Shown piece after piece: positions 43,458 to 54,399 of a stretch of DNA of 64,000 bases. The stretch covers positions 62,001-126,000 of the forward strand of contig NZ_WWEN01000005.1 of NCBI RefSeq assembly GCF_009857745.1. The letters run 5' to 3'. The first letter of the stretch is position 1. Every line of letters starts with the position of its first letter. A program made the translations under genes and the position numbers. Source of the stretch: Thalassovita mangrovi (GTDB lineage Bacteria > Pseudomonadota > Alphaproteobacteria > Rhodobacterales > Rhodobacteraceae). Under the pieces are notes generated by a model. The model saw nothing but the letters and a program-made list of their open reading frames with translations, made no database searches and had not been told where the DNA came from.

Positions 43458-44873
43458 ATGCGGTGGAGCGAATTCCCCAAATGGGGCAAATGGGCGGCGG
43501 ATTGGGCGGCCAAGTACCACGCGGGCCTGCGCGACCGCCCGGTGCGCGCCCAGACCAAACCGGGCGAGGTGATGGCGCAACTGCCCGCATCGCCCCCCGA
43601 CGCGCCGCAGCCGATCGAGGATATCGTCAAAGATTTCGAATCCATCGTGATGCCCGGCATCACCCATTGGCAGCATCCCCGCTTCTTCGCCTATTTCCCC
43701 TCCAACGCCTCGCCCGCCGCCGTGCTGGCCGACAACCTGGTCACCGCGATGGCGCCGCAATGCATGCTGTGGCAGACCTCCCCGGCCGCGACCGAAATGG
43801 AAACCCGCATGATGGACTGGCTGCGCCAGTCGCTGGGCCTGCCCACCGGCTTTTCCGGCGTCATCCAGGACAGCGCGTCCTCGGCCACGCTGGCCGCCGT
43901 GCTGGTGATGCGCGAACGCGCGCTGAACTGGGATGGCAACGCTAACGGTCTGCCGGGGCAGAAACCGCTGCGGGTCTATTGCTCGAACGAGGTCCATACC
44001 TCGGTCGACCGGGCGATCTGGATTTCCGGGATCGGCCAGGCCAACCTGGTGCGCATTCCCACCCAGGGGCCACTGCGGTCGATGAACACCGAAATGCTGG
44101 AAGACGTGATCAAGGCCGATATCGCGGCCGGCTACCTGCCCGCGGGCGTGGTCGCCTGCATCGGCGGCACCGGCACCGGCGCCTGCGACGACCTGACCGC
44201 CACAATCGCGGTGGCGCGGAAATACGACCTCTATACCCATGTGGATGCCGCCTGGGCCGGGGCGGCCATGATCTGCCCGGAATACCGCGAACTGTGGCAA
44301 GGGGTGGAGGAGGCCGATTCCATCGTCTTCAACCCGCATAAATGGCTCGGCACCCAGTTCGACCTCTCGGCCCATTTCGTCAAATCGCCCGAGGACCTGA
44401 CCCGCACCCTGGCGATCCAGCCGGAATACCTGAAAACCCACGGCGCCGACGGGATCATCAACTATTCCGAATGGTCGGTGCCGCTGGGCCGCCGCTTCCG
44501 GGCGCTGAAACTGTGGTTCCTGATCCGCGCCTACGGGCTGGACGGGCTGCGCCAGATGATCCGCAACCACGTGACTTGGTCGCAAGCGCTGGCCGAAAAG
44601 CTGCGGACCGTGCCCGATATCGAGATCGTCACCGATCCGGTGCTGTCACTGTTCACCTTCCGCTTCACGCCCGAAGGGCAGGACGCGGACGACGCCACGC
44701 TGGCCCTGATCAACGCGATCAACGACGATGGCCGCATCTACCTGACCCAGACCCGGACGGACGGTAAACTGGTCATCCGCTTCCAGGCCGGGCAATTTGA
44801 TTGTACCCAGGATGATATCGACACCGCTTTCGACGTGATCGTGGAAACCGCCAACCGACTGAAGGACGCCTGA
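43458..44873 (+). CDS. PLP-dependent aromatic amino-acid-type decarboxylase
   Basis: The 471-residue product is a group II decarboxylase: THWQHPRFFAYFPSNASPAAVLAD, YCSNEVHTSVDRA, HVDAAWAGAAMICPEYR and the PLP lysine K295 in FNPHKWLGTQFDLS. Candidates are tryptophan, DOPA or phenylalanine decarboxylation to an amine. GAGGAGG box before the ATG. It heads an operon with an HpaI aldolase and a GntR regulator. The amine it would form could feed the nearby glutamine-synthetase-like enzyme, which is inference. Confidence 0.9.
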   Translation: MRWSEFPKWGKWAADWAAKYHAGLRDRPVRAQTKPGEVMAQLPASPPDAPQPIEDIVKDFESIVMPGITHWQHPRFFAYFPSNASPAAVLADNLVTAMAPQCMLWQTSPAATEMETRMMDWLRQSLGLPTGFSGVIQDSASSATLAAVLVMRERALNWDGNANGLPGQKPLRVYCSNEVHTSVDRAIWISGIGQANLVRIPTQGPLRSMNTEMLEDVIKADIAAGYLPAGVVACIGGTGTGACDDLTATIAVARKYDLYTHVDAAWAGAAMICPEYRELWQGVEEADSIVFNPHKWLGTQFDLSAHFVKSPEDLTRTLAIQPEYLKTHGADGIINYSEWSVPLGRRFRALKLWFLIRAYGLDGLRQMIRNHVTWSQALAEKLRTVPDIEIVTDPVLSLFTFRFTPEGQDADDATLALINAINDDGRIYLTQTRTDGKLVIRFQAGQFDCTQDDIDTAFDVIVETANRLKDA

Positions 44874-44874
44874 C

Positions 44875-45639
44875 ATGCCCGCACCTCTCAACACCTTCAA
44901 GGCCGCGCTAGAGCGGGGCGAGATGCAATATGGCTGCTGGGCCGGCTTCGCCGATCCCTATGCGACCGAAATCCTCGCCACCGCGAATTTCGACTGGCTG
45001 GTGATCGACGGCGAACACGCGCCCAACGACCTGCGCACGATCATGCACCAGCTGCAGATCCTCGACGGCAAGCATTCCGAGGGCGTCGTGCGCCTGCCCA
45101 TCGGCAACGAGTGGCTGATCAAGCAGGCGCTGGACGTGGGCGCGCAGACGCTGCTGATCCCGATGGTGGAAACCGCCGATCAGGCCCGCGACCTGGTCCG
45201 CGCCTGCCGCTACCCACCCGAAGGCATCCGCGGATCGGGCGCCGCGCTGGCCCGTGCCTCGCGCTTTTCCGACATCCCCGATTACATCCAGACCGCCAAC
45301 GCACAAATCTGCCTGCTGTTGCAGGTCGAAACCCGCAAGGGAGTCGAAAACCTCGACGCGATCCTCGCCGTCGAGGGCGTCGATGGCGTGTTCATCGGAC
45401 CCTCGGACCTGGCCGCCGATCTGGGCCATTCGGGCCAGAGCGGCCATGACGAGGTGCGCGCGGTGATCAAAGACTGCCTGGGCAAGATCGCGGCCTCGGA
45501 CAAGGCCGCCGGCATCCTGGCGGTCGATCAGGCCGTGGCAGCCGAATACCGCGACTGGGGCGCGCAGTTCCTGGCCGTGGGCATCGACGTCGTCATGCTG
45601 GCCAAGGCGGCGCGGGCGACCATGGCGAACTGGAAATAA
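44875..45639 (+). CDS. HpaI/HpcH-family aldolase
   Basis: The 254-residue product has WLVIDGEHAPNDLRT, VVRLPIGNEWLIKQALDVGAQTLLIPMVETADQA and GVDGVFIGPSDLA, the metal-dependent class II aldolase pattern. Related enzymes cleave 4-hydroxy-2-oxo acids to pyruvate and an aldehyde. It starts one base after the decarboxylase stop. The substrate is not predicted from sequence, and a link with the decarboxylase is positional only. Confidence 0.9.
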   Translation: MPAPLNTFKAALERGEMQYGCWAGFADPYATEILATANFDWLVIDGEHAPNDLRTIMHQLQILDGKHSEGVVRLPIGNEWLIKQALDVGAQTLLIPMVETADQARDLVRACRYPPEGIRGSGAALARASRFSDIPDYIQTANAQICLLLQVETRKGVENLDAILAVEGVDGVFIGPSDLAADLGHSGQSGHDEVRAVIKDCLGKIAASDKAAGILAVDQAVAAEYRDWGAQFLAVGIDVVMLAKAARATMANWK

Positions 45640-45646
45640 CGGACAG

Positions 45647-46297
45647 ATGGCAGGGCAGACCGACACGATCATCACCGCGATCCTCGACGCGATCGAAAGC
45701 GGCGCGCTGAACCCCGGCGGCGTGATCGAGGAACAGACCCTGATCAATAGCCACAACGTGTCGCGCACGCCGGTGCGCGAGGCGCTGATCCAGCTGGAAA
45801 CCGCAGGCCTGATCCGCCGCACCCCGCGCAAGGGTGCGGTGGTGTTCAAGCCGACGCTGGAGGAATTCCTGGCGATCCTCGAGGTGCACGCCAAGCTGGA
45901 AGGCCAGGCGGCTGGACTGGCCGCGCGCCGCCTGTCGCCCATCCACCGCGCCGCGCTGGAAGCGGCGGTGGTGGCCTGCGAAGACCACGCAGCGCGGCTG
46001 GGCGACGGCGAACCGGACCAGTATTACCAGCTCAACCTCGATTTCCACCGCGTGGTGGCCGAGGCGGCGGGCAATCCCTTCCTTCTGGACATGATCAAGA
46101 CGAACGCGCGCAAGTTGATGGCTTATTACCGGGCGCGCTATCACTATTCCGGGGTGATCGCGGCCTCGGCCCGCGAACACCGGCAGATCGCCGACCTGAT
46201 CACCGCCCGCAAATCGGCCGAGGCCGAGGCGGCGATGGAGGCGCATGTGCATTTCGATCACGTGACCGCGCTGGATCTTCTGGCCGCACTGGGGTGA
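45647..46297 (+). CDS. GntR-family regulator with FCD domain
   Basis: The 216-residue product has an N-terminal GntR HTH (SHNVSRTPVREALIQLETAGLIRRTPRKGAVV) and a C-terminal FCD helical domain with the metal-binding pattern D/H (YYQLNLDFHRVV, SAREHRQI, MEAHVHFDH). Starts 7 bases after the aldolase. It probably regulates the decarboxylase operon and perhaps the P450 operon. Confidence 0.9.
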   Translation: MAGQTDTIITAILDAIESGALNPGGVIEEQTLINSHNVSRTPVREALIQLETAGLIRRTPRKGAVVFKPTLEEFLAILEVHAKLEGQAAGLAARRLSPIHRAALEAAVVACEDHAARLGDGEPDQYYQLNLDFHRVVAEAAGNPFLLDMIKTNARKLMAYYRARYHYSGVIAASAREHRQIADLITARKSAEAEAAMEAHVHFDHVTALDLLAALG

Positions 46298-46299
46298 AG

Positions 46300-46327
46300 G
46301 GGGGCTGCCGCCCCCGCCCCTTCGGGG
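46300..46327. terminator. GC-rich hairpins between gntR and amidotransferase gene
   Basis: GGGGGC-TGCC-GCCCCC (46300-46315) and CCCC-TTC-GGGG (46317-46327) stack as two small stems between convergent genes. There is no clear T-run. Confidence 0.45.
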
Positions 46328-46336
46328 CTCCCCCGC

Positions 46337-46357
46337 GAGTATTTTCACCAAGAAGAA
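46337..46357. repeat. Dispersed intergenic motif, copy 2
   Basis: GAGTATTTTCACCAAGAAGAA, related to the minus-strand sequence of 39516-39536 (18 of 21 bases). Just downstream of the amidotransferase gene. Confidence 0.5.
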
Positions 46358-46361
46358 ACGG

Positions 46362-47069
46362 TTAGCGCGCCTGTTCGAAGAAGCGCGCGAGGCTTTCGGC
46401 GAAGCTTTCGGTGTCGGCGGGGGCCGAGAGCGAGGCGCGGGCTTTGTCCAGCACCTCGTCGGGCAGCTTGCCCTGCATTTCCTCGGTCAGGGCAGCGATG
46501 AAGCCGGGCGTCATTTCCGGGTGGTACTGGGTGGTGTAGACATGGTTGCCGATGGCGAAGGCCCCGGCGGCGCAGTCGGCGTTGCCGCTCAGGATGCGGG
46601 CGCCCTCGGGCAGTTCCGTCACCTGTTCCACATGGGCGGCGTAAAGCCCGGTCTTGCCGGGCAGGCCCTGCATCCACGGTGCAGGGTCGGTCAGCTCGGT
46701 TTCGGTCCGGCCGAACACCCAGCCGCCGGGGTTCTGCTCGACCTTGCCGCCAAGCGCCAGCGCGATCGCCTGATGGCCGAAACATGCGCCGAAGAGCGGA
46801 ATGCCCTTCGCCACGATATCGCGGATCAGATCCAGCAACCGGCCCACCCAAGGATCGGTATCGTGCACCGAGGCCGGGCTGCCGGTGATCATCACCCCGT
46901 CGAAACGGTCGAGCGATTCGGGAAACACCCCGTCCTTCACCGCGAAGACCTGCGTCTGCCAATCCGGCCGCACCAGGTGCAAAAGCGCGGTGAATTTTTC
47001 ACCATCCTTCGGATGTCGCCCGGAAAATTCGCTTTCATCGGTGTTGGTCATCAAGATCGCGATACGCAT
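46362..47069 (-). CDS. Class I glutamine amidotransferase-like protein
   Basis: The 235-residue product has the catalytic triad of class I amidotransferases: C96 in GACFGHQ, and H183 and E185 in YHPEM. Family includes GMP-synthase-like domains and gamma-glutamyl hydrolases. It is a stand-alone enzyme, divergent from the P450 operon with only 82 bases between starts, so it is likely co-regulated. Its possible role in hydrolysing a gamma-glutamyl compound is inference. Confidence 0.88.
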   Translation of the reverse strand: MRIAILMTNTDESEFSGRHPKDGEKFTALLHLVRPDWQTQVFAVKDGVFPESLDRFDGVMITGSPASVHDTDPWVGRLLDLIRDIVAKGIPLFGACFGHQAIALALGGKVEQNPGGWVFGRTETELTDPAPWMQGLPGKTGLYAAHVEQVTELPEGARILSGNADCAAGAFAIGNHVYTTQYHPEMTPGFIAALTEEMQGKLPDEVLDKARASLSAPADTESFAESLARFFEQAR

Positions 47070-47092
47070 GACGGTCCTGCCTGAGATTTTTC

Positions 47093-47105
47093 TTTACATA
47101 TTTAT
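47093..47105. promoter_or_regulatory. AT-rich motif in divergent amidotransferase/P450 promoter
   Basis: TTTACATATTTAT, related to 43428-43440 by 11 of 13 bases. Candidate shared operator. Confidence 0.3.
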
Positions 47106-47151
47106 AGCCACTTTTAATATACATAACAAGTTAACAACAAGAGGTATCACA

Positions 47152-48408
47152 ATGACGGTCTGGACCCCCACCGACGACGGTTTCGCCGACCTGACCAGCC
47201 ACGATACCTTTGTGAACGGCGCGCCGCATAACACCTTCGCCCGGCTGCGCCGCGACGACCCGGTGCACTGGACCGACTGGGACGGCGGCGAAGGGTTCTG
47301 GTCGATCACCCGCCACGCCGACATTTCCGAAATGAACCGCCAGCCGCAGGTCTTCTCCTCGGCCCGCGGCATCCGGATGGAAGACCAGACCTACGAGGAA
47401 TACCTCGCCCGCCGCACCTTCCAGGAAACCGATCCGCCGGAACACATGATGACCCGGATCAAGGTGGCCAAGGCGTTTTCCAAGCCGGTCATCGCCGAAT
47501 TTGAAAACGATATCCGTAAGCTCTGCGACGACATCCTCGACGTGGCCTTGCAGAAGGGCGCATTCGACGCCACCAAGGACATCGCGCGCCAATTGCCGAT
47601 GCAGATGCTGGGCCGCATCCTTGGCCTGCCCGAGGAAGACCTGCCCTGGCTGGTGGAAAAGGGCGACGCGCTGATCGCCAATACCGACCCGGATTTCACC
47701 GATCACGTGCTCGATAAGATGACGACGGATGAATTCCGCATGATGCCGTTCAATTCGCCGGCAGGGGCGGAGCTTTACAGCTATGCCAAGGACCTGATGG
47801 CGCGTAAGGACGCGGCCGGAGACACCAGCGGCGTGTTGCACCTGATCCTGCAGCCCGCCAAAGATGGCAGCGTGATCACCGAAGAGGAATTCCGCAACTT
47901 CTTCTGCCTGCTGGTGGCGGCGGGCAACGACACCACCCGTTATTCCATCGCCGCCGGAATTCAGGCGATGTGCCATCAGCCCGAACTACTGGGCCAGATG
48001 CAAAGCGAAGACATCTGGGACACCGCGCCGGATGAAATCATCCGCTGGGCCACGCCCGCGATCTATTTCCGCCGCACCGCCACGCAAGACGTGGAAATGC
48101 ATGGCAAGACCATCCGCGAGGGCGACAAGGTGCTGTACTGGTGGTCCTCGGCCAACCGCGATGACACCGTGTTCGACGATCCGTTCCGGGTGAACCTGAA
48201 ACGCACGCCCAACAAACATTTGTCCTTTGGCCAGGGCGGCCCGCATGTTTGTCTGGGCATGTGGCTGGCGCGGCTCGAGGTCCGGGTGCTGTTCCAGGAA
48301 CTCGCCAAGCGGATCACATCGATAGAGGCCAACGGCCCGCATAAATTCCTGCGCTCGAATTTCGTGGGCGGGATCAAGGAACTGCCGGTGAAGGTGGTCG
48401 CCAAATAG
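47152..48408 (+). CDS. Cytochrome P450
   Basis: The 418-residue soluble P450 has the I-helix oxygen-binding motif AAGNDTTR and the haem-binding loop FGQGGPHVCLG with Cys367. The overall pattern (DPPEH, ExxR region, KRTPNKHLSFG) is that of bacterial class I enzymes, which take electrons from a 2Fe-2S ferredoxin. The substrate cannot be named. ATG 47152 begins MTVWTPTDDG. Operon with a glutamine-synthetase-like gene and a ferredoxin, each 11 bases apart. No ferredoxin reductase is in view. Confidence 0.92.
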   Translation: MTVWTPTDDGFADLTSHDTFVNGAPHNTFARLRRDDPVHWTDWDGGEGFWSITRHADISEMNRQPQVFSSARGIRMEDQTYEEYLARRTFQETDPPEHMMTRIKVAKAFSKPVIAEFENDIRKLCDDILDVALQKGAFDATKDIARQLPMQMLGRILGLPEEDLPWLVEKGDALIANTDPDFTDHVLDKMTTDEFRMMPFNSPAGAELYSYAKDLMARKDAAGDTSGVLHLILQPAKDGSVITEEEFRNFFCLLVAAGNDTTRYSIAAGIQAMCHQPELLGQMQSEDIWDTAPDEIIRWATPAIYFRRTATQDVEMHGKTIREGDKVLYWWSSANRDDTVFDDPFRVNLKRTPNKHLSFGQGGPHVCLGMWLARLEVRVLFQELAKRITSIEANGPHKFLRSNFVGGIKELPVKVVAK

Positions 48409-48419
48409 GGAGCCCGAAT

Positions 48420-49709
48420 ATGAACACACGCCTGCGCGCGTTATTTTGCGATCACCTGTCGATCATGCGGGGCAAGTACCTGCCCGGATCGAAGATCGGC
48501 GACGACACGACCCGGTTCTGCCGGTCCACCTTCGGGGTGCATTACGACAAGGATCTGCTCGACGCGCCGGGCGCGATGATGATGCAGGGCCTGCCCGACA
48601 TGGAACTGCACTGGCGCGGCGAGGAGATTCGCGACAGCTGGGAACGGGCGACCAAGATCGTGGTGGGCGACCTCTACGACACCGACGGGGAACCGCTGCC
48701 GCTGTGCGGGCGCGGCGCGCTGAAACGGGCGGTGAAGGATTGGCAGGCGATGGGGCTGACGCCCAAGGTCGGGCTGGAGCTGGAAGCCTTCGCCTTGGTG
48801 GCGGATGAAAACGGCCGGCTGGTGCCCTATGACACGCCGGGCGCGCATGTTTACGCCACCGGCAATTTCGCCGACCCGATGCGGTTCAATGATGCGATCT
48901 GGGAAAAGGCGGATGAGCTGGGCTTCCGGCTCGACATGATCACCTCGGAATACGACAGCCCGCAATTCGAATACACGCTGACCTTCGACGACGCGGTGAA
49001 GGCGGTGGACGATATCGTGCTGTTCCGCCTGATGGCGCGGGAAATCGCGCTGGAACACGGGATCGTTTTGTCCTTCCTGCCCAAACCGATTGCCGAAGCG
49101 GGCGGATCGGGTCTGCACGTGAACTTCTCCTTCGTCAACGAATCCGGCGGCAACGCCTTGTCGAGCGGCGAAAAGGGCGGGCCGGATCACATGAACGATC
49201 TGGCGCGCGACTGCGTCGCCGGGCTGATGAAACATCACAAGGGACTGGCCGGGCTGATCGCGCCCACCGCCAATTCCTACCAGCGGCTGCAGCCGGGATC
49301 GCTGTCGGGCTTCTGGGCCAACTGGGGTGGCGATCATCGCAACGTGACCACGCGGGTGTCGACCGAAGGCGGCGCCAAGGCGCGGCTGGAACACCGTACC
49401 GCCGATGCCTCGGCCAACCCCTATACCGCCACCGCGGGCGTGCTGCAGGCCGCAAGGCTGGGCGTGGTGAACAAGTACGACCTGGGCCCCATCGAGACCG
49501 GCGACGGGTTCGAGAACTGGGATGCCAAGGACAGCGCCGCGGTCACCCTGAAAGGCGCGATTGCCGATCTGAAGGCCGACACGGTACTGGGCGAAGCGGT
49601 GGGCGCGGACCTGGTCGCCAACCACGTCTTCATGAAGGAAAAGGAAGTCAAGAAAACCAAGGACCTGGAAGGCGACCAGCTGCGCGACTTCTATGTCTGG
49701 TTCGTCTGA
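48420..49709 (+). CDS. Glutamine-synthetase-family ligase (possible gamma-glutamyl ligase)
   Basis: The 429-residue product shows the GS catalytic core: VGLELEAFALV (metal-binding Glu), GGSGLHVNFSFV (His), and the C-terminal TRVSTEGGAKARLEHRTADASANPY region resembling the R-loop for substrate and ATP. It lacks the adenylylation-loop features of GlnA that I would recognise, and resembles PuuA/GlnA3-like enzymes that ligate glutamate to amines. The amine is unknown. Operon with P450 and ferredoxin points to a catabolic gamma-glutamyl route or an amine-modifying route. Confidence 0.82.
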   Translation: MNTRLRALFCDHLSIMRGKYLPGSKIGDDTTRFCRSTFGVHYDKDLLDAPGAMMMQGLPDMELHWRGEEIRDSWERATKIVVGDLYDTDGEPLPLCGRGALKRAVKDWQAMGLTPKVGLELEAFALVADENGRLVPYDTPGAHVYATGNFADPMRFNDAIWEKADELGFRLDMITSEYDSPQFEYTLTFDDAVKAVDDIVLFRLMAREIALEHGIVLSFLPKPIAEAGGSGLHVNFSFVNESGGNALSSGEKGGPDHMNDLARDCVAGLMKHHKGLAGLIAPTANSYQRLQPGSLSGFWANWGGDHRNVTTRVSTEGGAKARLEHRTADASANPYTATAGVLQAARLGVVNKYDLGPIETGDGFENWDAKDSAAVTLKGAIADLKADTVLGEAVGADLVANHVFMKEKEVKKTKDLEGDQLRDFYVWFV

Positions 49710-49720
49710 GGGGTAAGCCG

Positions 49721-50035
49721 ATGAAAGTGACCTGGAAACTGCCCGATGGCGGCGAAATCGCCGCCGATGTCAAAGACGGGATCAACATGATGGAAGCCGC
49801 CGTCGCCAATAACGTTCCGAACGTGATCGGCGAATGCGGCGGCAACCTGAGCTGCGCCACCTGCCATGTCTATGTCGATCCCGACTGGATGGGCAAAACC
49901 GGCGCAGCGGATGAATTCGAGGACGCGATGCTCGACGTGGCCGAAGCCCCGCGTCAGGACAATTCGCGCCTGTCGTGCCAAATCACGGCCAGCGCGGACC
50001 TCGACGGTCTGGTGCTGATCGTACCCGAAGTCTGA
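49721..50035 (+). CDS. 2Fe-2S ferredoxin (P450 redox partner)
   Basis: The 104-residue product has the adrenodoxin/putidaredoxin pattern C39-x5-C45-x2-C48 and C86 and ends with a VLIVPEV tail. These ferredoxins carry electrons from a flavin reductase to a class I P450. It is third in the P450 operon. Confidence 0.92.
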   Translation: MKVTWKLPDGGEIAADVKDGINMMEAAVANNVPNVIGECGGNLSCATCHVYVDPDWMGKTGAADEFEDAMLDVAEAPRQDNSRLSCQITASADLDGLVLIVPEV

Positions 50036-50047
50036 TCGGTAGTCTGA

Positions 50048-50491
50048 TTACCAGCGGTCGAGCGCCGCTTCGTCCGCGTCCTTGGCTTCAACCCATTCGG
50101 CGCCCGATTGGGTGAATTCCTTCTTCCAGAACGGCGCGCGGGATTTCAGGTAATCCATCAGGAATTCGGCGGCCTCGAAGGCGTGCAGCCGGTGGCGCGA
50201 CGAGGTCGCCACCATCATGATCCGGTCATCCGCCTTCAGGTTGCCATAGCGATGGATGATCAACACATCGCCCAGGTCCCAGCGGTCCATCGCCTGCGCC
50301 GCGATCTTTTCCAGCGCCTTTTCGGTCATGCCGGGGTAATGTTCGATCTCCATCCGGTCGAGCCCCTCGCCCGGCAGGTCGCGCACGATGCCGGTGAAGG
50401 TCACCACCGCGCCCATGCCCTGCTGCGCATCGGCAAACCCTTCGGTTTCCGCGCCCAGGTCGAACGGTTCTGATTGCACCCGGATGATCAT
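50048..50491 (-). CDS. moaE: Molybdopterin synthase large subunit MoaE
   Basis: The 147-residue product starts MIIRVQSEPFDLGAETEGFA and has MEIEHYPGMTEKALEKIA and HRYGNLKADDRIMMVATSS with HRxGxL, typical of MoaE; the residue group RAPFWKKE contains the catalytic lysine. It works with MoaD in sulfur insertion for molybdopterin. It is 10 bases downstream of moaD and convergent with the ferredoxin gene. Confidence 0.95.
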   Translation of the reverse strand: MIIRVQSEPFDLGAETEGFADAQQGMGAVVTFTGIVRDLPGEGLDRMEIEHYPGMTEKALEKIAAQAMDRWDLGDVLIIHRYGNLKADDRIMMVATSSRHRLHAFEAAEFLMDYLKSRAPFWKKEFTQSGAEWVEAKDADEAALDRW

Positions 50492-50501
50492 AGAAGCCTC
50501 C

Positions 50502-50747
50502 TCAACCGCCGGTCATCGGCGGGAAGAACGCCACTTCCCGCGCGCCTTCCAGCGAGGCGTCGAAATCGGTCAGTTCCTGATCCACCGCCACGCGCAAGGC
50601 GGACAGGTCGGAAAAGGCCACCTCGTAGCGTTCCTCGCGCCCGCGCAATTCCTCGACCAGCTCCGCCACGGTCTTGGCCGAGCTTTCGACCTTTTCACGG
50701 GGAATCCCGATCCGTTCGCGGACCCAGGCGAAATACAGCACGTCCAT
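50502..50747 (-). CDS. moaD: Molybdopterin synthase sulfur carrier MoaD
   Basis: The 81-residue ubiquitin-like product ends in MTGG, the diglycine that is thiocarboxylated. It starts MDVLYFAWVRERIGIPREKVE. It lies 1 base after pgsA and 10 bases before moaE on the same strand. Confidence 0.94.
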   Translation of the reverse strand: MDVLYFAWVRERIGIPREKVESSAKTVAELVEELRGREERYEVAFSDLSALRVAVDQELTDFDASLEGAREVAFFPPMTGG

Positions 50748-50748
50748 G

Positions 50749-51411
50749 TCAGTGATCCTTCAGATGCGGCAGCGCCTTGCGGAAATAATCGAAGCCGGTG
50801 ACCAGCGTCAGCACGGCGGCGATCCACAGCAGGCCCAGCCCCAGGTTGGACGCCCAGAACATCCCGCGCTGGTTCCAGAGTAGCCGGTGAACATCCTCGG
50901 CCCGCCCGGCCAGGATATCGGCGATCATGGCGTCATCCAGCCCTTGGCTGTTCATCGCGAAATGATGTTCGAACACACCGTGCGAAAACAGCGTGGCGAT
51001 GGCGACCATCTGGAACGTGGTCTTCCACTTGGCCAGCTTGGTCACCTTCAGGGTGCCGGCGGTGTCGCCCAGATATTCGCGCAGGCCGGATACGAAGATT
51101 TCGCGGAACAGGATGAAGGTCGCGGGCAGCACCAGCCAAGGCGACATCGACGAATAGCCCACGATCACCATCAGCGCGATCACCACCATCGCCTTGTCGG
51201 CAATCGGGTCGAGCATCGCGCCCATCTTGCTTTCCTGCCCCCACAGCCGCGCCAGGTAGCCGTCGAACCAATCGGTCACCGCCGCGCCGATGAACAGCAG
51301 CAGCGCGAACCAATCGGCATAGGGCCGTGCGAAATACAGAAACATCACCGCCACGCCGGGGGCTGCGGCCAGACGGATAACCGTCAGAATATTCGGGATC
51401 GTCCATTGCAT
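50749..51411 (-). CDS. pgsA: CDP-diacylglycerol-glycerol-3-phosphate 3-phosphatidyltransferase
   Basis: The 220-residue membrane protein makes phosphatidylglycerophosphate, the precursor of phosphatidylglycerol. It carries the CDP-alcohol motif DG-x2-AR-x8-G-x3-D-x3-D (DGYLAR ... GAMLDPIAD). ATG 51411 is chosen because MQWTIPNILTVIRLAAAP is the canonical N-terminus. It is operonic with moaD and moaE. Confidence 0.94.
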   Translation of the reverse strand: MQWTIPNILTVIRLAAAPGVAVMFLYFARPYADWFALLLFIGAAVTDWFDGYLARLWGQESKMGAMLDPIADKAMVVIALMVIVGYSSMSPWLVLPATFILFREIFVSGLREYLGDTAGTLKVTKLAKWKTTFQMVAIATLFSHGVFEHHFAMNSQGLDDAMIADILAGRAEDVHRLLWNQRGMFWASNLGLGLLWIAAVLTLVTGFDYFRKALPHLKDH

Positions 51412-51495
51412 AGCGCCTAGATACCCTGTCTGACCGGCGGGGGAAAGCGGGCGTTTCGCCCGCGACGCTCCCACGGGTCCGGATCGGGTCCCGGC

Positions 51496-53718
<2,223 letters not shown>

Positions 53719-54399
53719 TTCGAAAGAATTTCCTGGTATGCGAGTTGGTTGGGATCATAGTCGGGGAATACGACACGCAACGGGCCTTTCTTATCAAAGC
53801 CGAAGTAATCCCCGTTTACGCGGGTTGAAATCAGGATACGGAAATTTTCCCACTCTTCCCGGTCAAAGGTGATGGAGTATTGGTCGATGGCCGTCAGGGT
53901 GATCGACTGCACATCTTCGGCACCGAACCTGTGCACCAGATCCTTGATGAAAACGCCTGTGTAAAGATCTTCGCGCTGCTCGAACGGGTTGAAAACCGTG
54001 AATTCCTGCAGTCCGGCCGTTTCCAAATCCTTGACCGTCACTGCGGCGGCCTGCCCGTCTGCCAGCGCGCCGGAAAGCCTTATGATCCGGCTGCCGTCTT
54101 CTGCGGCGGCGGTCACCGTCGCGAACATCGCCGCGACAAGCAGGGCCAGTATTCTGAGCAGGGCACTCGTAGATTTGCACATTTTAAACAGCCCTTTTGC
54201 ACCCCTGTCGCGTTCCCGCTGACAGGAATTGCGTTTGGATTTTGATTCGGACGTGAAACATTTAGCTATAAAAGGCTATTTCAGAGATTTCTCAAAATCA
54301 ATGTGTGCCGCACAGTGCCCGAAATTGGCCTGAAATTGGCGCGGAACCGGAAACCGCCCGCCAATCGGCCCGAAAAGCCAAAGCCACGCTTTGCGCCAA

